In this document: one piece after another, positions 17,088 to 24,285 of the stretch
Position numbering within the stretch: position 1 is the first letter of the stretch
How the letters are laid out: each line of letters starts with the position of its first letter
DNA from: an uncultured Pseudomonadota bacterium
GTDB taxonomy: Bacteria > Pseudomonadota > Alphaproteobacteria > UBA9219
Direction of reading: 5' to 3'
Assembly: GCA_903869345.1 (NCBI GenBank)
Contig: CAIPYM010000066.1
Location: 1 to 41,011, forward strand
DNA: 41,011 bases
Program-made: the position numbers and the translations under genes
The notes under the pieces: model-generated
Told to the model about the DNA's origin: nothing
Seen by the model: the letters and a program-made list of their open reading frames with translations, nothing else
Database searches by the model: none

Positions 17088-17487
17088 GGTTTCGTCCTTT
17101 TCTCCGGTTAAGCCTCCGCGTGCTCTTGTATTTTCCAGGGCGAGCCCCAAAAAACACCGGAAGGCCCGTGACGTTCCCTTTTTGCGGAAGGAAAGTCCCG
17201 GCACCACGGCGCGCGTGCGGTGTCACAGATTGTGACAAAGCCCCGAACCATCACGGCTCAAAGCCAAGCGCTTCTACCCCGCGGACCCACGAAACGCAAG
17301 GGAATCCCAAAAAAATCCCCAAAAATGGGGCCATCCCCCGAACCAGGAGGATGACGGTGGGGGAGCAGGGCTGAAAAAAAGGCCCTTTTGTGCCGTGTCG
17401 TCGTATGATTTTCCGTCGTTGTTCTGGAAGCGCCGCACGTTAGGACCTCGCTGTGTGCTACACCAGTGGCGCGGAGGAGGAAGCGGC
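17088..17487. other. Gene-free spacer between rpsB and the next gene
   Basis: About 400 bp without a credible gene. It must contain the rpsB leader and promoter on the minus strand, and the promoter of the gene at 17488 on the plus strand. Visible structure includes the palindrome at 17221-17237 and a small hairpin of AGGGC/GCCCT followed by TTTT at about 17367-17390. An isolated good -10-like TATGAT lies at 17404-17409 without a clear -35. Confidence 0.5.
17221..17237. promoter_or_regulatory. Palindrome TGTCACA-GAT-TGTGACA
   Basis: A perfect 7-bp inverted repeat around a 3-bp centre, 134 bp upstream of the rpsB start and 250 bp before the gene at 17488. Its size and symmetry suit a dimeric regulator. 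It resembles an everted CRP-type half-site pair, but I cannot name the factor. Confidence 0.4.
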
Positions 17488-18147
17488 ATGAAGCGCGAGG
17501 TAGCGTCTTTCTGGGCGAGTTTTTGTGTGGCGATCAGCCTTCACCTGGTGGTTCTGGCGTCGCTGTACGTGGGGGGAGCGTTGGGGATCATCCCCCTTCC
17601 GATTCGCTGGCAGTCGTTTCCCGTTGAGATTGTGGGCCGCGAAGCCTTAGGGAGCCCGGAAGACGTTTCTTCGCCCCAGGCGTTTTCCACCCCGTCGCGA
17701 CAGGCCTCCGAAGCCGCCGCCGCGCCCGAGGCGTCCTCGGCCCCTCCTGTTGCGCCCCGTCCTTCTCCGTCTCCCGCCGAGTCGGGGGGCTCGGCAACCA
17801 GCGCCACGATTCACGTGCTTGTGCCGTCGCGGTCCTCGGCCATGGGGTTGGGCCGGGGTCCGCTCGCTGGCATTCCCGCCGGGGTCACTTCTCAGGCGGT
17901 CAGAAGCGGACCTGTGGCAAACAACAGCCCTTCCGCGTCCGAGGACGGGGTGGTCTGCGGTCCTTGGCCGTTTCCCTGTGTACGGCTTCCAGAGGCCCCG
18001 CCCAGGGGGATTCCGGGGATCAATCCGGGGCCGGGGCTGCACTGTCCCTGTTGTGCGTTGCTCCTTGGGGGGGCGCGGTCCGATCCCAACGAGCCGTGTC
18101 CTCTGGAGCGAGCCCTGGGACTCGGGGAGAGCCTGTCGGGGCCGTAA
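17488..18147 (+). CDS. Hypothetical membrane-anchored Pro/Ser-rich protein with Cys cluster
   Basis: A 219-residue protein with one hydrophobic segment near the N-terminus (about 8-32). A long Ala/Pro/Ser-rich region (about 55-150) and a C-terminal part with clustered cysteines (VVCGPWPFPC, then HCPCC) follow. The layout of an N-terminal anchor plus a Pro-rich periplasmic linker recalls TonB-like or TolA-like energy transducers. However, no TonB C-terminal domain is visible, so I leave it unnamed. GGAGGAGG lies about 8 nt before ATG 17488, which is a strong site. The cysteines could bind metal or form disulfides in the periplasm. No cotranscribed gene follows; a repeat half-copy and a reverse-strand terminator lie downstream. 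Confidence 0.6.
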   Translation: MKREVASFWASFCVAISLHLVVLASLYVGGALGIIPLPIRWQSFPVEIVGREALGSPEDVSSPQAFSTPSRQASEAAAAPEASSAPPVAPRPSPSPAESGGSATSATIHVLVPSRSSAMGLGRGPLAGIPAGVTSQAVRSGPVANNSPSASEDGVVCGPWPFPCVRLPEAPPRGIPGINPGPGLHCPCCALLLGGARSDPNEPCPLERALGLGESLSGP

Positions 18148-18196
18148 CCACCAGGGGCCTCATGAGCTCACCTTTTTCTCAGCCCCGTTTTCCCCA

Positions 18197-18223
18197 CCGT
18201 CATCCCGCCGAAAGCCGGGATCC
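18197..18223. repeat. REP-like repeat, half copy
   Basis: CCGTCATCCCGCCGAAAGCC followed by GGGATCC matches the left arm of the repeats at 4696 and 8130. The right arm is absent or strongly degraded. Confidence 0.6.
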
Positions 18224-18323
18224 ATTTTTTATTGCAACACGGAAAACGTCAATGAACTCAGGCTTTCACAGGACGGGGGACAGGATGGAACCTAAACAAG
18301 GAGTCGCCACCTTCAGGGCATAA

Positions 18324-18348
18324 AAAACCCGCGTCTTCAGCTGAAGCG
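18324..18348 (-). terminator. Strong minus-strand intrinsic terminator
   Basis: The stem CCCGCG...CGCGGG with inner palindrome CTTCAGCTGAAG and a single bulged base is followed on the minus strand by six T. This is textbook form, but no upstream minus-strand protein gene needs it. Confidence 0.7.
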
Positions 18349-18438
18349 CGGGCACAGCTTACCATGGGTTTGTCGACACCACTCTTGCCCCTGACGAGTC
18401 AGAAAATCGTACAAGGGACACTCACGTGAATCGCCCCC
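18324..18438 (-). ncRNA. Candidate small RNA of about 115 nt
   Basis: On the minus strand a possible promoter (TTGTCG at 18470-18475, TAGAAT at 18445-18450, 19-bp spacer) is followed by a gene-free stretch. That stretch ends in a clear intrinsic terminator: CCCGCG/CGCGGG around a CTTCAGCTGAAG core, then TTTTTT. An internal hairpin, CTGACTCGTCAG nested in CTTG/CAAG, lies between them. No protein gene lies upstream on this strand to need the terminator. It does not carry the conserved 4.5S, RNase P or tmRNA motifs that I know, so the class is unknown. Confidence 0.35.
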
Positions 18439-18568
18439 CCCTAAATTCTACCCAGACATGAAACGTGATCGACAAGCCTTGTTTTGTTCAATTGGGTTTT
18501 GTTTAATCGGCTCGATTCTGCCATGATTCAGGCAGGCACCGAACGCCTGGGGATTGCAGGTAAGCCTT

Positions 18569-19252
18569 ATGCCTGATACGCCGAACAAAATGGCAGGCCC
18601 GAAGGGGAAACAACACGAATTGTTTGGAGTCGAAACAATGCCTGGCCAGAAAATGCGGTTCGAAACATGGCGGGCGCGGTTGAAGAAACATGGAGGATTT
18701 TTAGTCGGTCGCGTGATGGATGTCATCGTGCCGGAGTTTGAACGTCATGGATTCATCTGGCATTCGGATTACGCGGCAAACTCGGTGCAACAAGTTTCTC
18801 GAAGCACATTGCCACTGCAGATGCGGCAGGGGATCGAGTGGCCAACGGTGGAAATTCAATTTGATCCAAGGCATGGGAGAAATTTCAGCATTTTATTTGC
18901 TTCCCTTCCTCTGGAATGTCGCGAGGGCGGTCGAAAACTGATTGCAAGAGAAAAAGCGGTTGTCGTCAATGCCCCTGTTTGGTTCCTTCTCTGCAAAGGC
19001 AGGAATAGATCTTACGAGGGGCAATTTGGGGTCGGACGTTTTTCGTTACGGCCCCATGCCTGTATGGAGCGGGAGGTCCAAGAAGCCTTTTCGCTGTTAT
19101 CGGTTATTTTCGCGCATTTCGAAAAGAGGGACGAACAACATTGGCTGAATCAACCGTTCGGATATATAGACAAAAACACTCTGTTGGTAAGTTCTTGGCG
19201 AATCTACCTCGAGCATATTGAAAAACAACGAAAGACGGCCCGCAGCGATTGA
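18569..19252 (+). CDS. Hypothetical protein, lower-GC orphan
   Basis: A 227-residue soluble protein that I do not recognise. It has no signal peptide, membrane helix or known catalytic motif. The middle part (VMDVIVPEFERHGFIW..., then a beta-rich stretch WPTVEIQFDPRHGRNFSILF) vaguely recalls DUF4304-like proteins, but I would not assign it. The ending YIDKNTLLVSSWRIYLEHIEKQRK is charged and helical. ATG 18569 has AGG about 8 nt upstream; TTG 18554 is in frame. Its base composition is clearly more AT-rich than the neighbours at 17488 and 19400, which suggests recent acquisition. No companion gene is apparent. Confidence 0.6.
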   Translation: MPDTPNKMAGPKGKQHELFGVETMPGQKMRFETWRARLKKHGGFLVGRVMDVIVPEFERHGFIWHSDYAANSVQQVSRSTLPLQMRQGIEWPTVEIQFDPRHGRNFSILFASLPLECREGGRKLIAREKAVVVNAPVWFLLCKGRNRSYEGQFGVGRFSLRPHACMEREVQEAFSLLSVIFAHFEKRDEQHWLNQPFGYIDKNTLLVSSWRIYLEHIEKQRKTARSD

Positions 19253-19399
19253 GGCGACGGCAAGGAAGATTCTTGCCGTGCCCCTTACTCTGCTCAAAGA
19301 AGCCCTTGTTCAGAGGGGCATGAAGCAGGATGATAGGATGTCCGGTGTGGCGTCCTCCTGCTATCAACGCCCCCCGGAGCTTGAAGGACCCGATCCCCC

Positions 19400-20230
19400 A
19401 TGTTGCCTGCTGCCCTTGCCGCCTCGCCCTCTCCGACGTCCCCGCCGACGCCGCGTCGCCTGGGGCGGTTCAACGGGCGCGGCCTTTGCACGCTGGCCCG
19501 CAAAGAAATCGGCCGGTTCATGAGCATCGCGCTGGAGACCGTCCTGGCCCCGACGGTCGTGGTGCTCCTCTTTTTCGTCGTGTTCGACCGCGCCTTTGGC
19601 GGCGAGAACAAGACCACCCTCGGGATCCCGTTCATGCTGTTTCTCGCGCCGGGGCTGATCATGATGGCCGTCGCGCAGAACGCGTTCATGAACACCTCCA
19701 GTTCCCTCATTTTGTCCAAGTTGCACGGCAACATTGTGGACATTCTGATGGCCCCCCTTTCACCCTTTGAGTTCACACTCGGGTACGCCCTTGGCGGGCT
19801 GGCGCGGGGGGTGGCCGTCGGGGGCGTTGCGCTGCTGGTCATGACGTTCGTTGCCCATCTGCCTTACGCCGCGCCCGGATTCCTTGTGTTTCACCTTGTT
19901 ATGGGCAGCCTGCTCGTCGCCCTGTTGGGCCTTCTAAGCGGCATTGCGTTTGGTGGGTTTGAGCAAATCGCCGCCGTGCAAAGTTTTGTGATCACGCCTG
20001 CGACGTTTCTCTCGGGGACATTCTACACGCTGGAGCAACTGCCCGAAACGTGGCGAACGGTGTGCCTTTTCAACCCGTTTTTCTACATGATTGACGGATT
20101 CCGGTACGGCCTCACGGGTGTGGCCGACGGCCCCCTCGGGGTCGGGATGGTTGTCATCACGGGTCTGGATCTCGCCCTCTTCGCCCTCGCTTACGTCTTG
20201 GTCGCGCGAGGGTATAAACTCAAAACGTAA
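19400..20230 (+). CDS. ABC-2 type transporter permease (YadH/NodJ-like)
   Basis: A 276-residue membrane protein of the classical ABC-2 permease family, with about six hydrophobic helices. It has a Pro-rich cytoplasmic N-terminus and LARKEIGRFMSIALETVLAP, the amphipathic segment before helix 1. MLFLAPGLIMMAVAQNAF and FVITPATFLSGTFYTLEQLPETWR follow; the latter is the conserved signature near the fifth helix. Relatives export polysaccharides, drugs or lipids together with a separate ATPase. That ATPase is not visible just upstream, where a short spacer follows the hypothetical gene. An aminotransferase gene begins 20 bp downstream, so the two may be cotranscribed. ATG 19400 has AAGGA about 12 nt upstream. 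The substrate is unknown. Confidence 0.85.
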   Translation: MLPAALAASPSPTSPPTPRRLGRFNGRGLCTLARKEIGRFMSIALETVLAPTVVVLLFFVVFDRAFGGENKTTLGIPFMLFLAPGLIMMAVAQNAFMNTSSSLILSKLHGNIVDILMAPLSPFEFTLGYALGGLARGVAVGGVALLVMTFVAHLPYAAPGFLVFHLVMGSLLVALLGLLSGIAFGGFEQIAAVQSFVITPATFLSGTFYTLEQLPETWRTVCLFNPFFYMIDGFRYGLTGVADGPLGVGMVVITGLDLALFALAYVLVARGYKLKT

Positions 20231-20249
20231 CCCCCTGGAGGATTCACGT

Positions 20250-21461
20250 ATGGCCGTTACACAGGTTTCCAACACCCAGCCCTTCCCTCCCCTCATGCCC
20301 GTTTACGATCGCGCGGGCGATTTGATGTTTGAGCGCGGCGAGGGTGTGTGGCTTTTCGACACTCACGGGCAGCGCTACCTCGACGCCGTGGGCGGCGTGG
20401 CCGTCACGGGGTTTGGGCACGCACACCCGGCACTCGTGAAGACCCTTTGCGAACAGGGGGCCAAGGTCTGGACGGTCTCCAACATTTTCAACACGCCCGT
20501 GGCCGTGCGCTTGGCCCAGCGCCTGGTGGACCTCACGTTCGCCGACACCGTCTTTTTCCAGAACTCGGGCGTGGAGGCCTGGGATGCCTCGGTGAAAGTG
20601 GCGCGGAAGTATTTCAGCGCGATCGGCAAGCCGGAGCGGTACCGCGTCATCACCTTCCAAGGCTGTTTTCACGGACGCTCACTGTCGGCGATTGCGGCCT
20701 CCAAAGCCCCCAAGATGGTGAACGGATTCGGGCCGATGATGGACGGGTTTGATCAGGTGCCGTGGAACGATCTGGAGGCCGTCAAGTCCGCCATCACACC
20801 CGAAACCGCCGCGATTTTCATTGAGCCCCTGCAGGGCGAGGCGGGGGTACGTGAAGCAACGCCCGCTTTCCTTCAGGCCTTGCGGAGGCTCTGCGACGAA
20901 CACGGGCTCTTGTTGTGTTTCGACGAGATTCAGTGCGGCCTAGGCCGGACAGGGACTTTGTTCGCGCACGAGGCCTTGGGCGTCACGCCGGACATCATGT
21001 GCATCGCCAAGACCCTCGGCAATGGCTACCCCATCGGGGCCTGCCTCGCGACAGCCAAAGCCGCGCAGGGCATGACCGTCGGGACGCACGGTTCAACGTT
21101 CGGCGGCAACCCGCTGGCCGCAGCCCTCGGCAACACGGTGTTGGACCTTTTGACCGCGCCGGGTTTCCTGGACGACGTGCGGCGCAGAGGCGCGTTGTTC
21201 AGCGCCGAGCTGGATGCGGTTGTCGCCCGGCACCCGGAGGTGTTCACCGGACGGCGCGGCAAAGGGATGATTCAAGGGCTCGTGTGCAAGATGCCCAACA
21301 CCGACATCATCACCGCGCTGCGCGAAGAACATTTGCTGACCATCGCGGCCGCCAACAACGTCATTCGCCTGTTGCCCGCCTTGATCGTGACGGACGAGGA
21401 GATCCACGAAATCGCCCTCCGCATCGACCGCGCCGCCGTGCGTCGGGAGAGCGCCGCCTAA
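20250..21461 (+). CDS. argD: Acetylornithine/ornithine-type class III aminotransferase
   Basis: A 403-residue PLP-dependent class III aminotransferase, most like acetylornithine aminotransferase (arginine biosynthesis, N-acetylglutamate semialdehyde to N-acetylornithine). The opening MPVYDRAGDLMFERGEGVW is typical of ArgD. PLP contacts are NSGVEAWDAS (105-114), CFHGRSL, Asp225 in FDEIQCG and Lys254 in CIAKTLGNGY. The usual NSGAEA-N-EAA segment is altered here (GVEAWDAS), so related substrates such as succinylornithine remain possible. GGAGG lies 8 nt before ATG 20250, setting the start well inside a longer open frame. The partner argF often follows argD, but here an aldolase follows after 168 bp. 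Confidence 0.88.
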   Translation: MAVTQVSNTQPFPPLMPVYDRAGDLMFERGEGVWLFDTHGQRYLDAVGGVAVTGFGHAHPALVKTLCEQGAKVWTVSNIFNTPVAVRLAQRLVDLTFADTVFFQNSGVEAWDASVKVARKYFSAIGKPERYRVITFQGCFHGRSLSAIAASKAPKMVNGFGPMMDGFDQVPWNDLEAVKSAITPETAAIFIEPLQGEAGVREATPAFLQALRRLCDEHGLLLCFDEIQCGLGRTGTLFAHEALGVTPDIMCIAKTLGNGYPIGACLATAKAAQGMTVGTHGSTFGGNPLAAALGNTVLDLLTAPGFLDDVRRRGALFSAELDAVVARHPEVFTGRRGKGMIQGLVCKMPNTDIITALREEHLLTIAAANNVIRLLPALIVTDEEIHEIALRIDRAAVRRESAA

Positions 21462-21629
21462 GCATCTTGTGCGGAAGATGTGCAAAAAAAAGGGGAGCGA
21501 CAATCTGGCGGTTTGCTCTGGCGAGGATTGAACGCATTCAGGGGTTGGACAAACGCGTCGCGTCGCGTTAAGGAGGCCGTGTGCCCTTGTCGGCGGAGTT
21601 CCTTGTTCCTGCAGCTACGGAGTTGTCCC

Positions 21630-22622
21630 ATGTCGTCTTCAGAGACCATCGCGACCCTTGCGAACGCAAAGGGTAAAGGCATTCTCGCGGCCGATGAAAG
21701 CTTCGGCAGCATCAAAAAGCGCTTTGACAACGTGGGGGTCCCCACGACGGAGGAAACCCGTCGCGCTTACCGTGAGATGCTGTTCACAACCGAAGGGTTG
21801 GAAGCTTACGTCTCGGGCGTGATCCTTTTTGAAGAAACGCTCGGGCATAAAACCGCCAAGGGACAACCGTTTGTGGAGGTCCTCAGGAACAAGGGCATTC
21901 TTCCCGGTATCAAGGTGGACCAGGGCTTGGTCCCGTTGGCCGAAGGCTCGCTGGAGCAGACCACGAAAGGCCTCGACGGGCTTCCAGCGCGGCTGGAGGG
22001 CTACGTGAAGCAAGGGGCGACTTTTGCCAAATGGCGAGCGGTGTTTTTGATCGGCGAGGGCCTGCCTTCATCGGCGTTGATTGACGTGAACGCGGCAAAT
22101 CTCGCGGCCTACGCCAAGGCCTGTCAAAACGCGGGGCTTGTTCCCATTGTCGAGCCCGAGGTTCTGATGGAGGGGCCTCATAGCCTGGAACGTGCCGCCG
22201 AGGTTCAAGACGAGGTTCTGAAGGCTGTTTTTGCGGCCCTGAAGTCACGGCGCGTGGATCTTCCCCAAATGATCCTCAAGCCCAGCATGGTTGTTCCCGG
22301 AGCCAAGGCAACGCCCGTTTCGCCCCGTGACGTGGGGGAGGCGACGGTGGCCTCGTTCCGCAAGACTCTGCCCTCGGAATTGCCCATGGTGGCCTTTTTG
22401 TCCGGCGGCCAAACGGAAGACCAGGTTAACGCCAACCTGTCGGCCATCAATCAAGCCGCGGCGCTGACGGAAGAACCCTGGCGGCTCACGTTCTCGTTCG
22501 GGCGCTCGCTGCAAAAGACGGCCCTCGGGCTTTGGAAGGGGGAGACGGCCCACGTAGCGGCGGCCCAAAAAGCCCTGCTTGCAAGTGCGGCCCGTGCGAG
22601 CACCGCGTCACTGGGGCGGTAA
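21630..22622 (+). CDS. Class I fructose-bisphosphate aldolase
   Basis: Splits fructose 1,6-bisphosphate into dihydroxyacetone phosphate and glyceraldehyde 3-phosphate through a Schiff base, in glycolysis and gluconeogenesis. The 330-residue TIM barrel is of the animal/plant class I type. Landmarks are GILAADES (Asp22), ATFAKWRAV (Lys134), PIVEPEVL (Glu175) and the Schiff-base Lys217 in MILKPSMVVPG. It ends in a flexible tail, without the Tyr terminus of vertebrate enzymes. GGAG is 8 nt before ATG 21630, although the frame opens at 21480. No other glycolytic genes are nearby. A strong hairpin follows the stop codon. Confidence 0.96.
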   Translation: MSSSETIATLANAKGKGILAADESFGSIKKRFDNVGVPTTEETRRAYREMLFTTEGLEAYVSGVILFEETLGHKTAKGQPFVEVLRNKGILPGIKVDQGLVPLAEGSLEQTTKGLDGLPARLEGYVKQGATFAKWRAVFLIGEGLPSSALIDVNAANLAAYAKACQNAGLVPIVEPEVLMEGPHSLERAAEVQDEVLKAVFAALKSRRVDLPQMILKPSMVVPGAKATPVSPRDVGEATVASFRKTLPSELPMVAFLSGGQTEDQVNANLSAINQAAALTEEPWRLTFSFGRSLQKTALGLWKGETAHVAAAQKALLASAARASTASLGR

Positions 22623-22655
22623 CACCCCGCACGACCTTTGAGCATTGGTTGGCGC

Positions 22656-22684
22656 AGAAGGGGGGAGGATTCGGCCCCCCTTCT
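22656..22684 (+). terminator. Strong hairpin after the aldolase gene
   Basis: AGAAGGGGGG and CCCCCCTTCT pair perfectly around a 9-nt loop, starting about 34 bp after the stop codon. No long T run follows, so it may stabilise the 3' end or act with Rho rather than terminate on its own. Confidence 0.45.
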
Positions 22685-22763
22685 CAGGCCTGTCCCGTTG
22701 AAGGGTCACAGGGGGCGCACCCATCGGACCTCGGCCCTTGTCGGGCTTCACCGAAAGGCTTAG

Positions 22764-24281
22764 ATGAACGGCATGGCCGATCCTGCTCTTGCCGCCTCCC
22801 GTGATCCACGTTCCAGCGGAGGCGATTCGTCGCCCGTGCCTCGGGTCGCTCCACACAACGTGGAGGCCGAGCAAAGTCTTTTGGGCGCGATTCTCGTCAA
22901 CAACGCGGCGTATGAAAAAGTGGGCGACTACCTTCGGCCCGAGCATTTTTACGACCCCGTCCATGCTCGCATTTACACCGCCATGGCAACCCTGCTTCAG
23001 CGCGGACAGGTGGCTGATCCCAAGACCCTGCGCGGCTTGTTTGAACACGATCCGGCGTTGGAACCCGTCGGCGGAGCGCGGTACCTCGGCGATTTGGCCG
23101 CCAGCGTCCTCAGCGTTTTTAACGCGGGCGATTACGGACGCCTGATTCACGAACTCGCCCTGCGTCGCCAACTGATTGTCCTCGGCGAGGACGTCGTCAA
23201 CGATGCCTACATCGAAGACCTCGACAACCCCGCGCCCACACAAATCGAACGCACCGAGCAGCGCTTGTTTGAGCTTGCACAAACGGGCCAGCTGGACCGT
23301 GGTTTTGTGAAGCTTGATTCGTCGTTGGCGGTCTCCCTTCGCATGGCGGAAGAAGCGTTCAAACGCGACAGCCATATCACGGGTGTGACGACGGGCCTTA
23401 AGGACCTCGATCGCAAGCTGGGCGGTTTGCAGCGCTCCGACCTTGTGATCCTGGCGGGTCGGCCTTCCATGGGGAAAACCGCGCTTGCCACCAACATCGC
23501 GTTCAACGCTGCACGGGCGTGCCATGACAGCGGCGGCAAAGAAGGAAGCGCTGTTGCGTTCTTCTCGTTTGAAATGTCGTCCGAGCAGCTCGCCACACGC
23601 CTTTTGGGGGAGCATTCTCAGGTGCCTTCGGATAAAATCCGACGCGGTGAGATCAAGCAAGAAGATTTTACCAAGTTCGTGGAAGCCTCGCAGTTTCTCG
23701 CGCACGCGCCCCTCTACATTGACGACACGCCGGGCCTTGGCGTCGCGGCTCTTCGCACGCGGGCGCGACGGCTGAAGCGTTTGGTGCCCACGTTGGGGCT
23801 CATTGTGATTGACTATTTGCAGCTGATTCAGGGCACGTCGCGGCGCGATGATAACCGCGTTCAGGAGGTGTCCGCGATCACGCGCAGCCTGAAGGGACTG
23901 GCCAAGGAGCTGAACATCCCCGTTCTTGCCCTGTCACAATTGTCACGCGCCGTGGAATCGCGCGAGGACAAACAGCCCCAACTTGCGGACCTACGCGAGT
24001 CGGGCTCGATTGAGCAAGACGCGGACGTTGTGATGTTTGTCTACCGCGAAGAATACTACCACGCCCGCAGCGAGCCCTCGCGCCGCCCCGACGAAAGCGA
24101 AGACCGATTCGCGGCGCGCCACCAAAAGTGGATGGAACGCGGCGAGGAGATCGCGAACATCGCCGAGGTCATTATCGCCAAACAGCGCCACGGTCCCATT
24201 GGTACGGTTCCGCTTCACTTCGACGGTCCCTTCACCCGATTCTCGGATCTTGAAAAACATTACCAAGCGCGGGGTGACTGA
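22764..24281 (+). CDS. dnaB: Replicative DNA helicase
   Basis: The hexameric 5'-3' helicase that unwinds DNA ahead of the replication fork. The 505-residue product has the DnaB N-terminal domain (HNVEAEQSLLGAILVNN at 31-47) and the RecA-like motor domain. That domain carries the Walker A GRPSMGKT at 232-239 and Walker B LIVIDYLQLIQ around 345, followed by SAITRSLKGLAKELNIPVLALSQLSR and DLRESGSIEQDADVV. No intein is present. ATG 22764 has AAAGG 6 nt upstream; ATG 22773 is an alternative. The usual alphaproteobacterial order is dnaB-alr-radA. Here a restriction-modification gene starts 4 bp after the dnaB stop and separates it from alr. Confidence 0.97.
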   Translation: MNGMADPALAASRDPRSSGGDSSPVPRVAPHNVEAEQSLLGAILVNNAAYEKVGDYLRPEHFYDPVHARIYTAMATLLQRGQVADPKTLRGLFEHDPALEPVGGARYLGDLAASVLSVFNAGDYGRLIHELALRRQLIVLGEDVVNDAYIEDLDNPAPTQIERTEQRLFELAQTGQLDRGFVKLDSSLAVSLRMAEEAFKRDSHITGVTTGLKDLDRKLGGLQRSDLVILAGRPSMGKTALATNIAFNAARACHDSGGKEGSAVAFFSFEMSSEQLATRLLGEHSQVPSDKIRRGEIKQEDFTKFVEASQFLAHAPLYIDDTPGLGVAALRTRARRLKRLVPTLGLIVIDYLQLIQGTSRRDDNRVQEVSAITRSLKGLAKELNIPVLALSQLSRAVESREDKQPQLADLRESGSIEQDADVVMFVYREEYYHARSEPSRRPDESEDRFAARHQKWMERGEEIANIAEVIIAKQRHGPIGTVPLHFDGPFTRFSDLEKHYQARGD

Positions 24282-24285
24282 CCCC

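Larger units (their letters stand above)
18148..18568. other. Gene-free spacer with repeat half and reverse-strand RNA signals
   Basis: About 420 bp without a protein gene. It holds a half copy of the REP-like repeat (18197-18223), a strong minus-strand terminator at 18324-18348, and a possible minus-strand promoter at 18445-18475. Together they suggest a small RNA gene. Confidence 0.5.

Noticed and set aside
21467-21490. CATCTT/AAGATG hairpin followed by eight A after argD
   Set aside because: The homopolymer is A on the plus strand, so it would not terminate argD, and no minus-strand gene ends there.
24037-24285. Upstream extension of the R-M enzyme into dnaB
   Set aside because: The open frame continues, but this part overlaps dnaB in another frame and is Arg/Ser/Thr-rich noise; family-like sequence starts at 24286.
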